DNA of 64,000 bases from JABSQH01 sp039177505 (GCA_039177505.1 JBCDFR010000002.1:103435-167434), one strand, 5' to 3'; counted from the stretch's first letter, positions 26,334 to 35,607 are shown. A program made the numbers and translations. The notes: generated from the sequence alone by a model not told the origin.

Positions 26334-27602
26334 TCATGTTCGAGCGATGCGTCGCGTCACGCTGAGCAGCAGCCCGACAGCCACCATGCTGACGAACAAG
26401 GAGGTGCCGCCCGCCGAGAAGAACGGCAGGGTCAAGCCCGTCACGGGGAGCACGCCGGTGACACCGCCGAGGTTGATAATCGTCTGCACCCCGAACCAGG
26501 CGGCAATCCCACCGGCCAAGAACATGCCGAACGGATCACTTGCAGCGAGCGCTGCTTGGATGCCGAACCAGATCAACATGATGAAACCACCGATGACTGC
26601 GGCGGTGCCGATCATGCCGAGCTCGTCGGCGATCACGGCGAAAATGAAGTCGCTGTGAGCGTACGGCAGGTAACCGAGCTTGCCGCGGCTCCCACCGATC
26701 CCGGACCCACCGAGCCCACCTGCCGCCATGCTCAAGAATCCCTGGTACGTCTGATAGGCGAGGTGGTCTCGCTCCTCGGCGACGTTGAGGAACGCCGTAA
26801 AGCGGTCGAGACGACGTGGACTCGAGACGACGAACAACAATGCGACCGAGATCGCTCCGGCGCTCATGCCGGCCAGAGGAATCAGCGGCACGCCAGCAAC
26901 CCAGGCGACCGACAGCACGATCGACCCGAGCACGACGGCCGACCCGAGATCGCCTTGCGCCAAACTCAGCCCGGCCGCGACCGCCGCGATCGCGGCCAGC
27001 GCGAACAGCGTGCGCCGATCGCCGAGACGGTCGCGGCGGTTCGCGAGGACCGCGGCTGCCAACACGACGACGGCCAGCTTCAAGAACTCAGACGGTTGCA
27101 CGCTGAGCGGACCGATACGCACCCATGACCGCGCACCGTTGACCGTTGCTCCGAGGGCCGGCGCAAACGGCACGACCATCGCTGCCGCGGCGACGGCGGC
27201 CAGCGGAATCGCCAGACGGCGCCACCAGTGGTACGGAACGCGTGCGGCGATGACCAGGCCGATCATGCCCAATCCGGCCCACATCGCCTGACGGCCGAAT
27301 ACCCGGTACGGCGAATTCCCGAGATTGGCTTCTGTCGCCGCCGAAGCCGACAACACCATCACCAGGCCGAGCGTGACGAACACCGATACGACGGCGATGA
27401 TGCCGTACCAGATGGCCGGCGGCGGGCCGAGCGGATGGGCCGCGACGGCGTCCGCTTCGACACCGGCGACGCTGCTCTTGCGTAGCGCGGGCAGACGCAG
27501 CGTGCGTGCGGGTTCGGGACGGGGGCCGCCATGCAGCCGCTCGAGCGTCGCTTGGCGGCGCTCGCGCATCGACTGCGGGCCGGGGTCAGCGGTCATCGTC
27601 AT
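26334..27602 (-). CDS. ftsW: Septal peptidoglycan polymerase FtsW (SEDS family)
   Basis: A 422-residue SEDS protein with about ten membrane helices from residue ~70 on. Typical stretches are VTLGLVMVLSASAATEANLG near the first helix, RSWVRIGPLSVQPSEFLKLA, GDLGSAVVLGSIVLSVAWVAG and the late IADELGMIGTAAVIGGFIM. FtsW polymerises glycan strands from lipid II together with FtsI. The ~65-residue cytoplasmic N terminus is longer than usual. The start ATG at 27602 overlaps the murD stop (ATGA); the frame extends further upstream only as a shadow of murD. Confidence 0.96.
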   Translation of the reverse strand: MTMTADPGPQSMRERRQATLERLHGGPRPEPARTLRLPALRKSSVAGVEADAVAAHPLGPPPAIWYGIIAVVSVFVTLGLVMVLSASAATEANLGNSPYRVFGRQAMWAGLGMIGLVIAARVPYHWWRRLAIPLAAVAAAAMVVPFAPALGATVNGARSWVRIGPLSVQPSEFLKLAVVVLAAAVLANRRDRLGDRRTLFALAAIAAVAAGLSLAQGDLGSAVVLGSIVLSVAWVAGVPLIPLAGMSAGAISVALLFVVSSPRRLDRFTAFLNVAEERDHLAYQTYQGFLSMAAGGLGGSGIGGSRGKLGYLPYAHSDFIFAVIADELGMIGTAAVIGGFIMLIWFGIQAALAASDPFGMFLAGGIAAWFGVQTIINLGGVTGVLPVTGLTLPFFSAGGTSLFVSMVAVGLLLSVTRRIART

Positions 27603-29062
27603 CGCAGGGCTCCGTTCTGAGATTGCTCGTCGGGCGGCGGGCTGGGTTGTGGGGTCGACTGTGAGGTCGACTGCGGGTTGTGCTGTGTGCCGGGATCGCC
27701 GTCCAGGGTTCGATCGGCGTGACGTTGCAGCACGAGCTGGCGGAAGTGATCGCCGCGCGCCTCGAAGCCGGAGTAGGCGTCGAAACTCGCGCATCCGGGC
27801 GACAACAACACCGTCGATCCGGGCGTGGCGACTCGACCAGCGCGGGCGACGGCATCGGGAAGATCGATGGCGCGCTGGCGGTCGTTCACCGCTGCGAATG
27901 CCGTGAGCACCGCATCGGCGGTGTCGCCAAGCGCGATCACCGTGTCGACTCGATCGGCGGCACCCGCCATCGCTCCCAGGTCGACGCCTTTGTCGTAGCC
28001 GCCGGCGATCAGGACGATCCGCTCGAACGAACCGATCGCGGCCCCCGCCGCGTGCGGCGTCGTCGCCTTCGAGTCGTTGTACCACGCAATGTCCGACCAG
28101 GTGCCGAGGTGTTCAAGGCGGTGCGCGGGCCCAACGAAGCGACGCGCCGCCGTCGCCACGGCACCCACGTCGGCGAGTCCGGTCTCGAGCACGAGCGCCG
28201 CGGCAGCCAGTGTGTTGGAAAGGTCGTGGGGACGGTTGCGGGCCACCTCGCGACTGGCGATCAGCGGGCCACTGGGGCCCGTGAGAACGCCAGCCGGATC
28301 GTCACTGACGTCGAGGTGGTAGTCCGCGTCGGGCTTCGTCACCGAAAACGTGCGGTGGCGTCCTGGGGCGGCGGCGAGTTCGGCCATCACCGTCGCGTCG
28401 TCGGCGAAACCGATGGCCACGTCGTGGCTGGTCTGCGCCGTCCACAGTCGGGCTTTCGCGGCCCGGTACGTCGTCAGTGACGTATGCCAATCGAGATGGT
28501 CAGGGGCCAAGTTGAGCCATACGCCTGCTTCGGGCCGGAACTGCCTCGTCCATGTCAAACGAAAGCTCGTGCACTCCACGACGAAGACGTCGACGTCGAG
28601 GCCGAGGGCCTCCACCAGCGGGGTGTCGGTATTGCCGGCATCGATTGCTCGGAGACCGGCGGCTCGCAGCATCTCCACGGTGAGCAACGTCGTCGTGGTC
28701 TTGCCGTCGGTCCCGGTGATCGCGAGCATCGGCCGCGGCCCGCCGGGCCGCAGCGCTTCCCAGCGGTAAGCGAGTTCGATCTCCGAGATGATCTCGACGC
28801 CGGCTCGTCGCGCCGCGGCGATCAGCCGATGGTGTTCGGGGATCCCTGGAGCTGGGACCACGAGATCACACGTGGCGAGTAGTTCGGCGATCGCGGCCGT
28901 ATCCGGTGTATCGAACAACTCGACACCGAGGTCGGTGGCCAGCGCGCGCCGGCCCTCATCGACCCGATCGTCTGCTGCGACCACGTCGTATCCACGTTGG
29001 GTCAACGCCCGGGCGACCGCCGCCCCGGTGACCGCCATTCCGTAGACCAGTACGCGGCTCAT
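27599..29062 (-). CDS. murD: UDP-N-acetylmuramoylalanine--D-glutamate ligase
   Basis: A 487-residue Mur ligase adding D-Glu to UDP-MurNAc-L-Ala. VLVYGMAVTGAAVARALTQRG forms the UDP-binding domain, GTDGKTTT (117-124) is the P-loop, and YNDSKATTPHAAGAAI and LSPGCASFDAYSGFEARGDHF (split: LSPGCASFDAY, SGFEARGDHF) are MurD-specific C-terminal motifs. It starts at ATG 29062, overlapping mraY's stop by four bases. About 35 residues of Ser/Thr/Pro/Gln-rich tail extend beyond the usual end. Confidence 0.97.
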   Translation of the reverse strand: MSRVLVYGMAVTGAAVARALTQRGYDVVAADDRVDEGRRALATDLGVELFDTPDTAAIAELLATCDLVVPAPGIPEHHRLIAAARRAGVEIISEIELAYRWEALRPGGPRPMLAITGTDGKTTTTLLTVEMLRAAGLRAIDAGNTDTPLVEALGLDVDVFVVECTSFRLTWTRQFRPEAGVWLNLAPDHLDWHTSLTTYRAAKARLWTAQTSHDVAIGFADDATVMAELAAAPGRHRTFSVTKPDADYHLDVSDDPAGVLTGPSGPLIASREVARNRPHDLSNTLAAAALVLETGLADVGAVATAARRFVGPAHRLEHLGTWSDIAWYNDSKATTPHAAGAAIGSFERIVLIAGGYDKGVDLGAMAGAADRVDTVIALGDTADAVLTAFAAVNDRQRAIDLPDAVARAGRVATPGSTVLLSPGCASFDAYSGFEARGDHFRQLVLQRHADRTLDGDPGTQHNPQSTSQSTPQPSPPPDEQSQNGALR

Positions 29063-30111
29063 GCGTTGCCGGCCGCGATGTTGGTGAAGTCGGCGATGAA
29101 GATGCCCAGCGCCAGCGCCACACAGATCGCCGAGATCAGCCAGAAGCGGATGATCACGGTGGTCTCGGGCCAACCGATCAACTCGAAGTGATGGTGGATC
29201 GGCGACATGCGGAACAACCGGCGGGTGCGCCCGGACGCCTTGAACACACCCATCTGAATGGCGACCGAGCCAGCCTCCATCACGTTGATGGCACAGATCA
29301 GCACGAGCAGCAGATCGACGTTGAGCGTCAACGCACAGAAGCCGAGCGCAGTCCCGATGGCCAATGCGCCCACATCGCCCATGAAGATGCGTGCCGGCGC
29401 GGCGTTCCACCACAAGAAGCCCAGGCATCCACCGGCGAAGGCTGCGGCGAGCACACCCATGTCGAGCGGGTTGACGACGTCTGGGTAGAAGTCGGGGTTG
29501 CGGAAGGTCCAGTATGCGATGGCGGTGAACGCGCCGAATCCCATGAGCGCAGAGCCAGCCGCCAGTCCGTCGAGACCGTCGGTCACGTTGACGGCGTTGG
29601 TCGTCGCCCACACGAGCGCTCCGGCCCAAACCACCCACAGGAACGTCGGGATTTCTATGCCCACCTCGGCACGCGTGATCGCGATCGTCTGCGAGATGCC
29701 AGTCGCGGACGAGAGCCACCACGCGAAGCCGAGACTGGCGAGCATGGTGATGTAGTTCTTCTGTTTCCAGAAGATGCCACGGTTGTGCCGCTTGCGCACC
29801 TTGATGTAGTCGTCGAGGAACCCCATCCCGGCCATGAACAGCACGGCCAGCCACACGATCATCGTCTGATCCGAGAACGCCAGCCCACGCCGGATGTGCG
29901 CGACGAGCCAGCCGACCAGCGCAGCGACGACGATGGCGAGACCGCCCATGGTCGGCGTGCCCTGCTTGATCATGTGGTGTTCCGGGCCGCGGTCCTCTTT
30001 GCCGAGGATCGGCTGGCCCTGGCCGCGGGTGCGAAAGAAGACGATCAGCCAGCGGGTACCGAACAGCGACACGACCATCGCCGTGGCGCCGGCAAGCATG
30101 ATCGCGATCAC
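29059..30111 (-). CDS. mraY: Phospho-N-acetylmuramoyl-pentapeptide transferase
   Basis: The 350-residue polytopic enzyme transfers phospho-MurNAc-pentapeptide to undecaprenyl phosphate, giving lipid I. Family motifs are KQGTPTMGGLAIV, GFLDDYIKVRKRHNRGI (Asp-Asp pair), TNAVNVTDGLDGLAAGSALM, GDVGALAIG and MSPIHHHFELIGWPE. There are ten hydrophobic helices. The start overlaps the murE stop (ATGA). murF, which in most actinobacteria lies between murE and mraY, is absent from this junction. Confidence 0.98.
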   Translation of the reverse strand: MIAIMLAGATAMVVSLFGTRWLIVFFRTRGQGQPILGKEDRGPEHHMIKQGTPTMGGLAIVVAALVGWLVAHIRRGLAFSDQTMIVWLAVLFMAGMGFLDDYIKVRKRHNRGIFWKQKNYITMLASLGFAWWLSSATGISQTIAITRAEVGIEIPTFLWVVWAGALVWATTNAVNVTDGLDGLAAGSALMGFGAFTAIAYWTFRNPDFYPDVVNPLDMGVLAAAFAGGCLGFLWWNAAPARIFMGDVGALAIGTALGFCALTLNVDLLLVLICAINVMEAGSVAIQMGVFKASGRTRRLFRMSPIHHHFELIGWPETTVIIRFWLISAICVALALGIFIADFTNIAAGNA

Positions 30112-31592
30112 TCGGCGACCTCGCCGTCGAGGGTGGCGAGCGCCGCTCGGGCGACCACGCGGTCGTCGAAGGTGACTCGCCGGTCGCCGAGGTCCTGTGT
30201 CGTCTCGTGACCCTTGCCCGCGATGACGACGACGTCGCCGCGACCAGCCGCTTCGATGGCATGCGCTATGGCTGCACCGCGATCGACGAGCGCGTCGACG
30301 CGTGCCTCGCCGTCATTGGTGCCGGCACGGATGGCCTCGACGATCGCAACCGGGTCTTCGCTCCGCGGATTGTCCGATGTGATGACGACGTGATCGGCGA
30401 GGTCGGCCGCCACGGCGCCCATCTCCGGCCGTTTGTCGTGGTCACGCTCACCGCCAGCTCCCACGACCGCAACCACGCGGCTGTCGGCGCCCGCCGCATG
30501 ACGCGCTGCGGCGAGGAGCTCGGACAGGCCGTCTGGGGTGTGGGCGTAGTCCACGACCACGGTGACGCCGCGAGCGTTGTCGTCGCCGTGGGCAACAACA
30601 TCGAAACGGCCAGGGATCGGCGAGGCCTCGGCCAGGCCGGCGATCGCGATGTCGGGATCGACGCCGAGCTCGGTCGCGGCGACGAGAACAGCCAGGCTGT
30701 TGGCCACGTTGAACCGACCCCCGAGGGGTACCTCGACGAGTCGACCGCGCCAGCGGTAGCGATGGGTGTCGATGTCGACGCGTACATCCTCGAGCGTCGA
30801 TGGGGCATAACCCACCACCCGCTGACAACTCGACGTGTCGGCGATGAGCTGACCGGCCGGATCATCGATGTTCACCACCGCCAACGGCGAAAATGACGCT
30901 TCGAACAGCCGCGCCTTAGCCCGCAAGTACTCCTCTTGGGTGCCGTGGAGATCGAGGTGATCTCGGCCGAGATTGGTGAATACGACCGCGTCGAATGCGG
31001 TGCCGTCGACCCGGTGGAGCGCGAGCGCGTGTGAGGACACTTCGATCGCAGCAGCGTCGTTGCCTCGAGCCACGAATGCAGCGAGCGTGCGCTGTAACTC
31101 GGGCGCTTCGGGGGTGGTGTGAGCACCCTGCAGTGTCCCCACGATGCCCGGTTCCAGCCCAGCCGCGCGCCACACCGCGGCGAGCAGCTGCGTCGTGGTC
31201 GTCTTACCGTTGGTACCTGTCACCCCGACGGTCCGCAGCTGCTGGCTCGGCTCGCCGTAGACGGTGGCGGCGAGCGGGCCGAGCCGGCGCCGCGTGTCGT
31301 CGACGATGAGCTGCCCGATTGAAATGGAGGCGAGCGCGTCGAGCTCATGGTCGGCGAGTACCGCAACTGCGCCCGCAGCAACCGCTGCTGGAGCGAAATC
31401 GTGACCGTCGAAGTCGTTACCCCGAAGGCAGGCGTACAGCGCGCCGGGCTCGACACGCCGTGAGTCGTGGCTCACAGAGGTGATCGGCACATCGACGCGA
31501 CCGACGGCGCGCCCCTCGACACGTGACCCGAGCGCGGCGAGCGTGGTATCGGCCATCGTCGACTCGGCCATGGTCACTCTGCCGGCGAACAT
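30108..31592 (-). CDS. murE: UDP-MurNAc-tripeptide synthetase, meso-diaminopimelate adding
   Basis: A Mur ligase of 494 residues from the first ATG. GTNGKTTT (126-133) is the P-loop, and YAHTPDGLSELL and SDNPRSEDP (near 405) lie in the C-terminal domain. The DNPR motif marks enzymes that add meso-diaminopimelate rather than L-lysine. Two starts are plausible: ATG 31592 overlaps ftsI by 19 bp, while ATG 31571 follows the ftsI stop by two bases and gives 487 residues; neither has a clear ribosome site. It is coupled to mraY by ATGA. Confidence 0.96.
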   Translation of the reverse strand: MFAGRVTMAESTMADTTLAALGSRVEGRAVGRVDVPITSVSHDSRRVEPGALYACLRGNDFDGHDFAPAAVAAGAVAVLADHELDALASISIGQLIVDDTRRRLGPLAATVYGEPSQQLRTVGVTGTNGKTTTTQLLAAVWRAAGLEPGIVGTLQGAHTTPEAPELQRTLAAFVARGNDAAAIEVSSHALALHRVDGTAFDAVVFTNLGRDHLDLHGTQEEYLRAKARLFEASFSPLAVVNIDDPAGQLIADTSSCQRVVGYAPSTLEDVRVDIDTHRYRWRGRLVEVPLGGRFNVANSLAVLVAATELGVDPDIAIAGLAEASPIPGRFDVVAHGDDNARGVTVVVDYAHTPDGLSELLAAARHAAGADSRVVAVVGAGGERDHDKRPEMGAVAADLADHVVITSDNPRSEDPVAIVEAIRAGTNDGEARVDALVDRGAAIAHAIEAAGRGDVVVIAGKGHETTQDLGDRRVTFDDRVVARAALATLDGEVAE

Positions 31593-33607
31593 CCGTCGCC
31601 ACCGAGGGGTGGTTGGATGCCGAGTTCGTTGATCAAGGTCGGTCCAAGCTCGGCGAATACAGGCGCAGCTGCGGTGCCACCGAATCGATCCTGCGTGCCC
31701 GCGGGCGGTTCATCGACCGACACGAGCACGGTGACCTGCGGATCGTCTGCCGGGAAGAAACCGACGAAGCTGGAGTAGTAGATGCGGTTGCCATCGTCGT
31801 CGAAGTACGTTCCGTTGTCGGCGGCCTTGAAGGCCGTGCCGGTCTTGCCGGCGATGGGCACGCCGTCGACCTGGGCGAGTTCCGCCGTTCCTTGGCATAC
31901 CACCTGCTGCATCATCGAAGTGGTCTGATTGGCCGCGTCTGCGGTCACCACTCGACGGGTGGCGCTCGCTGGCTGCTCGGTCATCGTGCCGTCGGGCCCG
32001 ACCGTCGAGCGGACAAGGCGCGGCTCGACGTACACACCATCGTTGGCGATCGTATTGACAGCGGCAACCAGCTGGAGCGACGTGCTCGCCACGCCTTGAC
32101 CGTAGGCCACCGTGACGCGTTCGCTGCCCCACAGGTCGTCGGCCGCTTTGAGGATGCCAGACGACTCGCCGGGGAAGTCGAGCGCTGTGCGCTCCCCGAG
32201 TCCGAACGCCGCCATGTAGTCACGATGCACCCAACGACCGAGTGTTTCCTGCACGAAGATCGTGCCGATGTTGTGTGACGACACCAGGATCTGCCCGATG
32301 TTCATCCATTGCGTCGGGTGCTGGAACGAATTGTGCAGCAAATCGTCGTAGTACTGCTTGCGCCAAGGCACCTCGAAGCCGGTCTCCGGCGTGACCGTTC
32401 CCTCACTGAGCGCGCTCGCGATCGTGATCACCTTCGCCACCGAACCCGGCTCGTAGGAGTCAACGAGGGCAAAGTTGCCGTTGGTCACCTCGTACTCGCC
32501 GGTGTCGTCGTCTTGCCGCACCGAGGCCATCGAGAAGATCTCGCCTGTCGACGGTGCCATTGCGATCGCCGTGGCGCCACGCGCTCCGATGCGGCGGACC
32601 TGCTCGAGCAGCACCTGTTCGGTCGAGTACTGGATCGAGCGGTCGAGTGTCAGCACCAGATCGTGCCCGGGTACCGGAGCCTCGACGATCGTGTCCGAAC
32701 CCGCGATCGAGCGGTCACCGGGCGCAACTTCGCGGCTCATCGAGCCACCGGTCCCAGTCAACACGTCGTCGAACTGCAGCTCGAGGCCGGAGATACCGAC
32801 GCCGTCGATGTTCGTGCGACCGATAACGCTCCGACCAGTGTCACCGCCAGGCATCTCCCGGCGGCCCTCGCGATCGACGTTCACCCCCGACAATCCGAGC
32901 GATGCGATCTGATCACCGATGCCGGCATCGGCCTGCCGTGCGACATAAACGAATCCGCGCTCTTTACTGGCGACCTCGCTGAGCAAATCGACCACTTGTT
33001 CGTCGTCCAATTCGAGCAGGTCGTCGAGGAGCTGAATCGTCGCCGGGCCGTTCTCGATGAGTTGGGGGTTGATCGAGATCGTTGCCGATGGGACCGACAA
33101 CGCCAGTTCGTTTCCGTGGCGATCGAATACCGTCCCGCGTTGCGCGGGCAGATCGATCGATCGAGTCCACTGTGCGCTCCCAGCCGAGCGCAGCGAGTCC
33201 GCTCCGGTGGTCTGCAACTGGGCGACCCGGGCAACGATCACACCGAGCAGTCCGGCGAGCACGATGAGCGCGGCGATGAGCCGTACCCGTGGCCGCCCAC
33301 TGCGATGTCGCGGCACCGGTGGCGGCGCCGACACAGCGCGGCGCGTCCGTCTAGGCGGCGTCGGCTGACGTCGCTCCATCGGCGTGCGGTGAGCTGCCCG
33401 CTTTCGACTGACAGGCTTCCCGGGGCGGGCGCGACGGGCGCTGCTTGTCGGGCGACCGCCCTTTTTCGGTCGCACCCTGGCGCGTTGCCGGCCGCCAGTC
33501 GGCGTCGCCGTGCGCGACCTATTCGAGCGGCGACGTTTCTCGCCCGCCTGTGGCCCACGTTTGGAGTCGCCGTGACGACGCCGCGCACGGTTGTTGGTCG
33601 CCGTCAC
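31574..33607 (-). CDS. ftsI: Septal penicillin-binding protein 3 (transpeptidase)
   Basis: The 677-residue class B PBP has a very basic, Arg-rich cytoplasmic N terminus (residues 1-105), one membrane helix (~109-127), a pedestal domain starting RGTVFDRHGNELALS, and the transpeptidase domain. Its active-site motifs are SVAK (Ser near 387, PGSVAKVITIASAL), Ser-His-Asn (LVSSHNIGTIFVQE) and KTGT (IAGKTGTAFKAADNG). It crosslinks septal peptidoglycan with FtsW. No PASTA repeats are present. The GTG start overlaps the ftsL stop. The basic tail is long compared with most FtsI proteins. Confidence 0.96.
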   Translation of the reverse strand: MTATNNRARRRHGDSKRGPQAGEKRRRSNRSRTATPTGGRQRARVRPKKGGRPTSSARRARPGKPVSRKRAAHRTPMERRQPTPPRRTRRAVSAPPPVPRHRSGRPRVRLIAALIVLAGLLGVIVARVAQLQTTGADSLRSAGSAQWTRSIDLPAQRGTVFDRHGNELALSVPSATISINPQLIENGPATIQLLDDLLELDDEQVVDLLSEVASKERGFVYVARQADAGIGDQIASLGLSGVNVDREGRREMPGGDTGRSVIGRTNIDGVGISGLELQFDDVLTGTGGSMSREVAPGDRSIAGSDTIVEAPVPGHDLVLTLDRSIQYSTEQVLLEQVRRIGARGATAIAMAPSTGEIFSMASVRQDDDTGEYEVTNGNFALVDSYEPGSVAKVITIASALSEGTVTPETGFEVPWRKQYYDDLLHNSFQHPTQWMNIGQILVSSHNIGTIFVQETLGRWVHRDYMAAFGLGERTALDFPGESSGILKAADDLWGSERVTVAYGQGVASTSLQLVAAVNTIANDGVYVEPRLVRSTVGPDGTMTEQPASATRRVVTADAANQTTSMMQQVVCQGTAELAQVDGVPIAGKTGTAFKAADNGTYFDDDGNRIYYSSFVGFFPADDPQVTVLVSVDEPPAGTQDRFGGTAAAPVFAELGPTLINELGIQPPLGGDGCSPAE

Positions 33608-34089
33608 GAGTCGACCGCCGTGACCGACTTCACGTCGCGGAACTGATCGAGTGGTTCGTAGTGCTCGATGATCCGCACGGTGTCGTCATCGAGTTTGCCG
33701 GCGGCGGCGAGTTGACGGGCCAGCTGCTCCGGCGATATTTCCACGAACGTTCCGGTCCCGCCGCGGCTCATCCCCATCGAGTCGGCAGCGGCGGCCAAAC
33801 GCACAGGAGACCGCAACTCCGCCCGTTGGTAACGCAGCTCATCGAATCGTTCGCGTTCGGTGGTGACTGCCCGCTCCAGTCGATCGATCTCGAGCTGCCG
33901 CTCGGCGAGCTGGGTATGAAAGACCGCAGCCCCGAGCAATCCAATGAACACCAGCGTCCACGCCACTGCGGCGATAACAGCGGGCCAGCGACGACGTCTC
34001 GGCACCACGCTCAGCGTTGGTCGGCTACGAACCGTCCCGACGCGGCGGATCTGGGCGCGGCGGGCGGCAACCGCTGCCGAAGCGGTCAT
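33604..34089 (-). CDS. ftsL: FtsL-like septum formation protein
   Basis: A 161-residue bitopic protein placed where ftsL always sits, between rsmH and ftsI. A basic cytoplasmic segment (1-35) is followed by one membrane helix (~36-57, WPAVIAAVAWTLVFIGLLGA) and a coiled coil (~58-95, LAERQLEIDRLERAVTTERE). A short globular tail follows, including LAAAADSMGMSRGGTGTFVE. FtsL-type proteins bridge FtsQ and FtsW/FtsI. Sequence conservation is low in this family, so the call leans on position and topology. Both ends overlap neighbours by four bases. Confidence 0.85.
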   Translation of the reverse strand: MTASAAVAARRAQIRRVGTVRSRPTLSVVPRRRRWPAVIAAVAWTLVFIGLLGAAVFHTQLAERQLEIDRLERAVTTERERFDELRYQRAELRSPVRLAAAADSMGMSRGGTGTFVEISPEQLARQLAAAGKLDDDTVRIIEHYEPLDQFRDVKSVTAVDS

Positions 34090-35051
34090 GGCGCGACCTC
34101 CACGGCGCCGTCTTTGCGTTGCGCCTCAATTCGTTCCACAACACGCAAGCGAGCCGATGACGAGCGCCGGTTGGTCGACTGTTCGGTAGCCCCGGGGCGC
34201 TTGGGAATGCGCCGCACGACGCGCACGGTCTGAATCGCCCCGCACACGCATGGCAGGTCGGGCGGGCAGTCACACGCGCCCGCCGCCGCCGCGAACCGCT
34301 CCTTGACAATGCGATCCTCGCCGGAGTGGTACGACAAGACGGCGATCCGCCCACCGGGCCGTGTTGCCTCGACTGCCTGATCGAGCGCCTCGGGGAGGGC
34401 GTCGAGTTCGCCGTTGACCTCGATACGAATCGCTTGGAAGGTGCGCTTCGCTGGGTGTCCGCCGGTGCGCCTGGCAGCGGCGGGGATGGCGCTCGTCACG
34501 ACGCTCGCCAATTGTGAGGTCGTCTCGACGGGACGTGCGGCACAGATGGCCCTGGCAACTCGGTTGGCGAAGCGCTCGTCGCCATTGCGTCTGAGCAACG
34601 CAGCCAAACGGTCTTCGTCGTAGCCGTTGACGACGTCGGCGGCCGACCACGCCTGTTCGGTATTCATACGCATATCGAGGGGGCCATCCGTTCGGTAGGC
34701 GAAGCCACGCTCCGCATGGTCGAGTTGTGGCGACGAGACACCGAGGTCGAACAGCGCCCCACTGATGCCGTCGAGGTCGTGATCGGCAAGGGCCTCGCTC
34801 AACTCGTCGAATCGACGATGGCTGGTGCCTAGCCGAGCTCCGAACACATCGAGTCGTTCACGGGCGGCGGCCAAGGCGTGAGGGTCGGCATCGATGCCGA
34901 GGACGCTGAGATCCGGCCGGGATTCGAGTAGCGCCTCGGTGTGCCCACCCCCACCGAGCGTGGCATCGACCACCGTGCCCGCCGGGACGGTGGAGAACAC
35001 GTCGACGATCTCGTCGAGCATCACTGGGCGGTGCTCGAATCCGCGGCTCAT
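34086..35051 (-). CDS. rsmH: 16S rRNA (cytosine1402-N4)-methyltransferase
   Basis: A 321-residue SAM-dependent enzyme (formerly MraW). Family motifs are HRPVMLDEIVDVFS, VVDATLGGGGHTEALLE (SAM site), ALFDLGVSSPQLDHAERGFAY (split: ALFDLGVSSPQLDH, AERGFAY), DGPLDMRMN and KRTFQAIRIEVNGELDALPE. It N4-methylates C1402 of 16S rRNA. A CDCPPDLPCVCG cysteine cluster near residue 265 is typical of actinobacterial members. It is coupled to mraZ and ftsL by four-base overlaps. Confidence 0.97.
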   Translation of the reverse strand: MSRGFEHRPVMLDEIVDVFSTVPAGTVVDATLGGGGHTEALLESRPDLSVLGIDADPHALAAARERLDVFGARLGTSHRRFDELSEALADHDLDGISGALFDLGVSSPQLDHAERGFAYRTDGPLDMRMNTEQAWSAADVVNGYDEDRLAALLRRNGDERFANRVARAICAARPVETTSQLASVVTSAIPAAARRTGGHPAKRTFQAIRIEVNGELDALPEALDQAVEATRPGGRIAVLSYHSGEDRIVKERFAAAAGACDCPPDLPCVCGAIQTVRVVRRIPKRPGATEQSTNRRSSSARLRVVERIEAQRKDGAVEVAP

Positions 35052-35464
35052 CCTCCGCCTCCCGCGATCTCGAGTTGGCCGGCGACATCGTTGGCGCGGT
35101 ACGCCTGTGGCTCCCAGATCTCGATCTTGTCGAGATCGCCGAGCACCATCACAGTCGCCTGCGGCTCGATTCCGGCGTGGTCGCGCAGCCGTTGGTCGAC
35201 CGTGATCCGGCCTTGCTTGTCGATCGTCGCGTGGACGGCCGATGCGGCGAACGCCCGCCGTCGAGCGCGTGATGCGTCACCGCGCTTGACCTGTTCGATC
35301 AGTTCCGCAGCTTCGGCTTGGAACGAGTCTTCGCTGCGCACGCTGACGCAGCCGTCCTCGCCGAGAAACAAGTAGCAGCGATCGCCGAGATCGGGTCGAA
35401 ACGCCGACGGGAGGGCTACCCGTCCACGCTCGTCGAGCTGCCGCTCGTAGACCCCGACAAACAC
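35048..35464 (-). CDS. mraZ: MraZ, dcw-cluster transcriptional regulator
   Basis: A 138-residue protein made of two SpoVT/AbrB-like halves. The first contains ERQLDERGRVALPSAFRPDL (residues ~7-26) and the second ATIDKQGRITVDQRLRDHAG (~79-98), both with the DxxGR signature. MraZ binds repeated TGGG-type boxes and represses its own operon. The start is GTG 35464, eight bases after AAGGAG. A promoter with four phased boxes lies about 100 bp upstream, so autoregulation is very likely. It is the first gene of the long coupled run. Confidence 0.96.
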   Translation of the reverse strand: MFVGVYERQLDERGRVALPSAFRPDLGDRCYLFLGEDGCVSVRSEDSFQAEAAELIEQVKRGDASRARRRAFAASAVHATIDKQGRITVDQRLRDHAGIEPQATVMVLGDLDKIEIWEPQAYRANDVAGQLEIAGGGG

Positions 35465-35565
35465 GCGCCGCGCTCCTTCTCCCTGCCATCTGGGCGGCAG
35501 AACCTGGTTGCTCCCGCGGCGGACCTGCCGTGCTGGGAACGCGGGAGCCTCCCCCAGCGATCACC

Positions 35566-35594
35566 ATCATGGCCCCATGTACCCCCATCGTCAA
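35566..35594 (-). promoter_or_regulatory. Predicted dcw-cluster promoter (Pmra)
   Basis: On the minus strand TTGACG (35594-35589) is followed after exactly 17 bp by CATGAT (35571-35566), a good -35 and fair -10. Transcription would begin near 35559, giving a ~95-nt leader ending in AAGGAG before mraZ. The rest of the 35465-35725 gap contains a short GGGAG-C-CTCCC hairpin (35543-35553) in the leader and further G-rich boxes upstream. Confidence 0.65.
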
Positions 35595-35607
35595 CCATTT
35601 CCCCCCA
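35568..35607 (-). promoter_or_regulatory. Four phased MraZ-type boxes overlapping Pmra
   Basis: Read on the minus strand, four consecutive 10-mers begin with TGG at exact 10-bp steps: TGGGGGGAAA, TGGTTGACGA, TGGGGGTACA, TGGGGCCATG (35607 down to 35568). E. coli MraZ binds TGGGN repeats spaced by 5 nt, the same 10-bp period. The second box contains the -35 and the last two fill the spacer and touch the -10, so bound MraZ would block polymerase. Two weaker G-rich 10-mers (35628-35609) lie one base out of phase further upstream. Confidence 0.75.

Noticed and set aside
32309..33646. Plus-strand 445-codon frame
   Set aside because: Antisense to ftsI throughout, with no recognisable domain.
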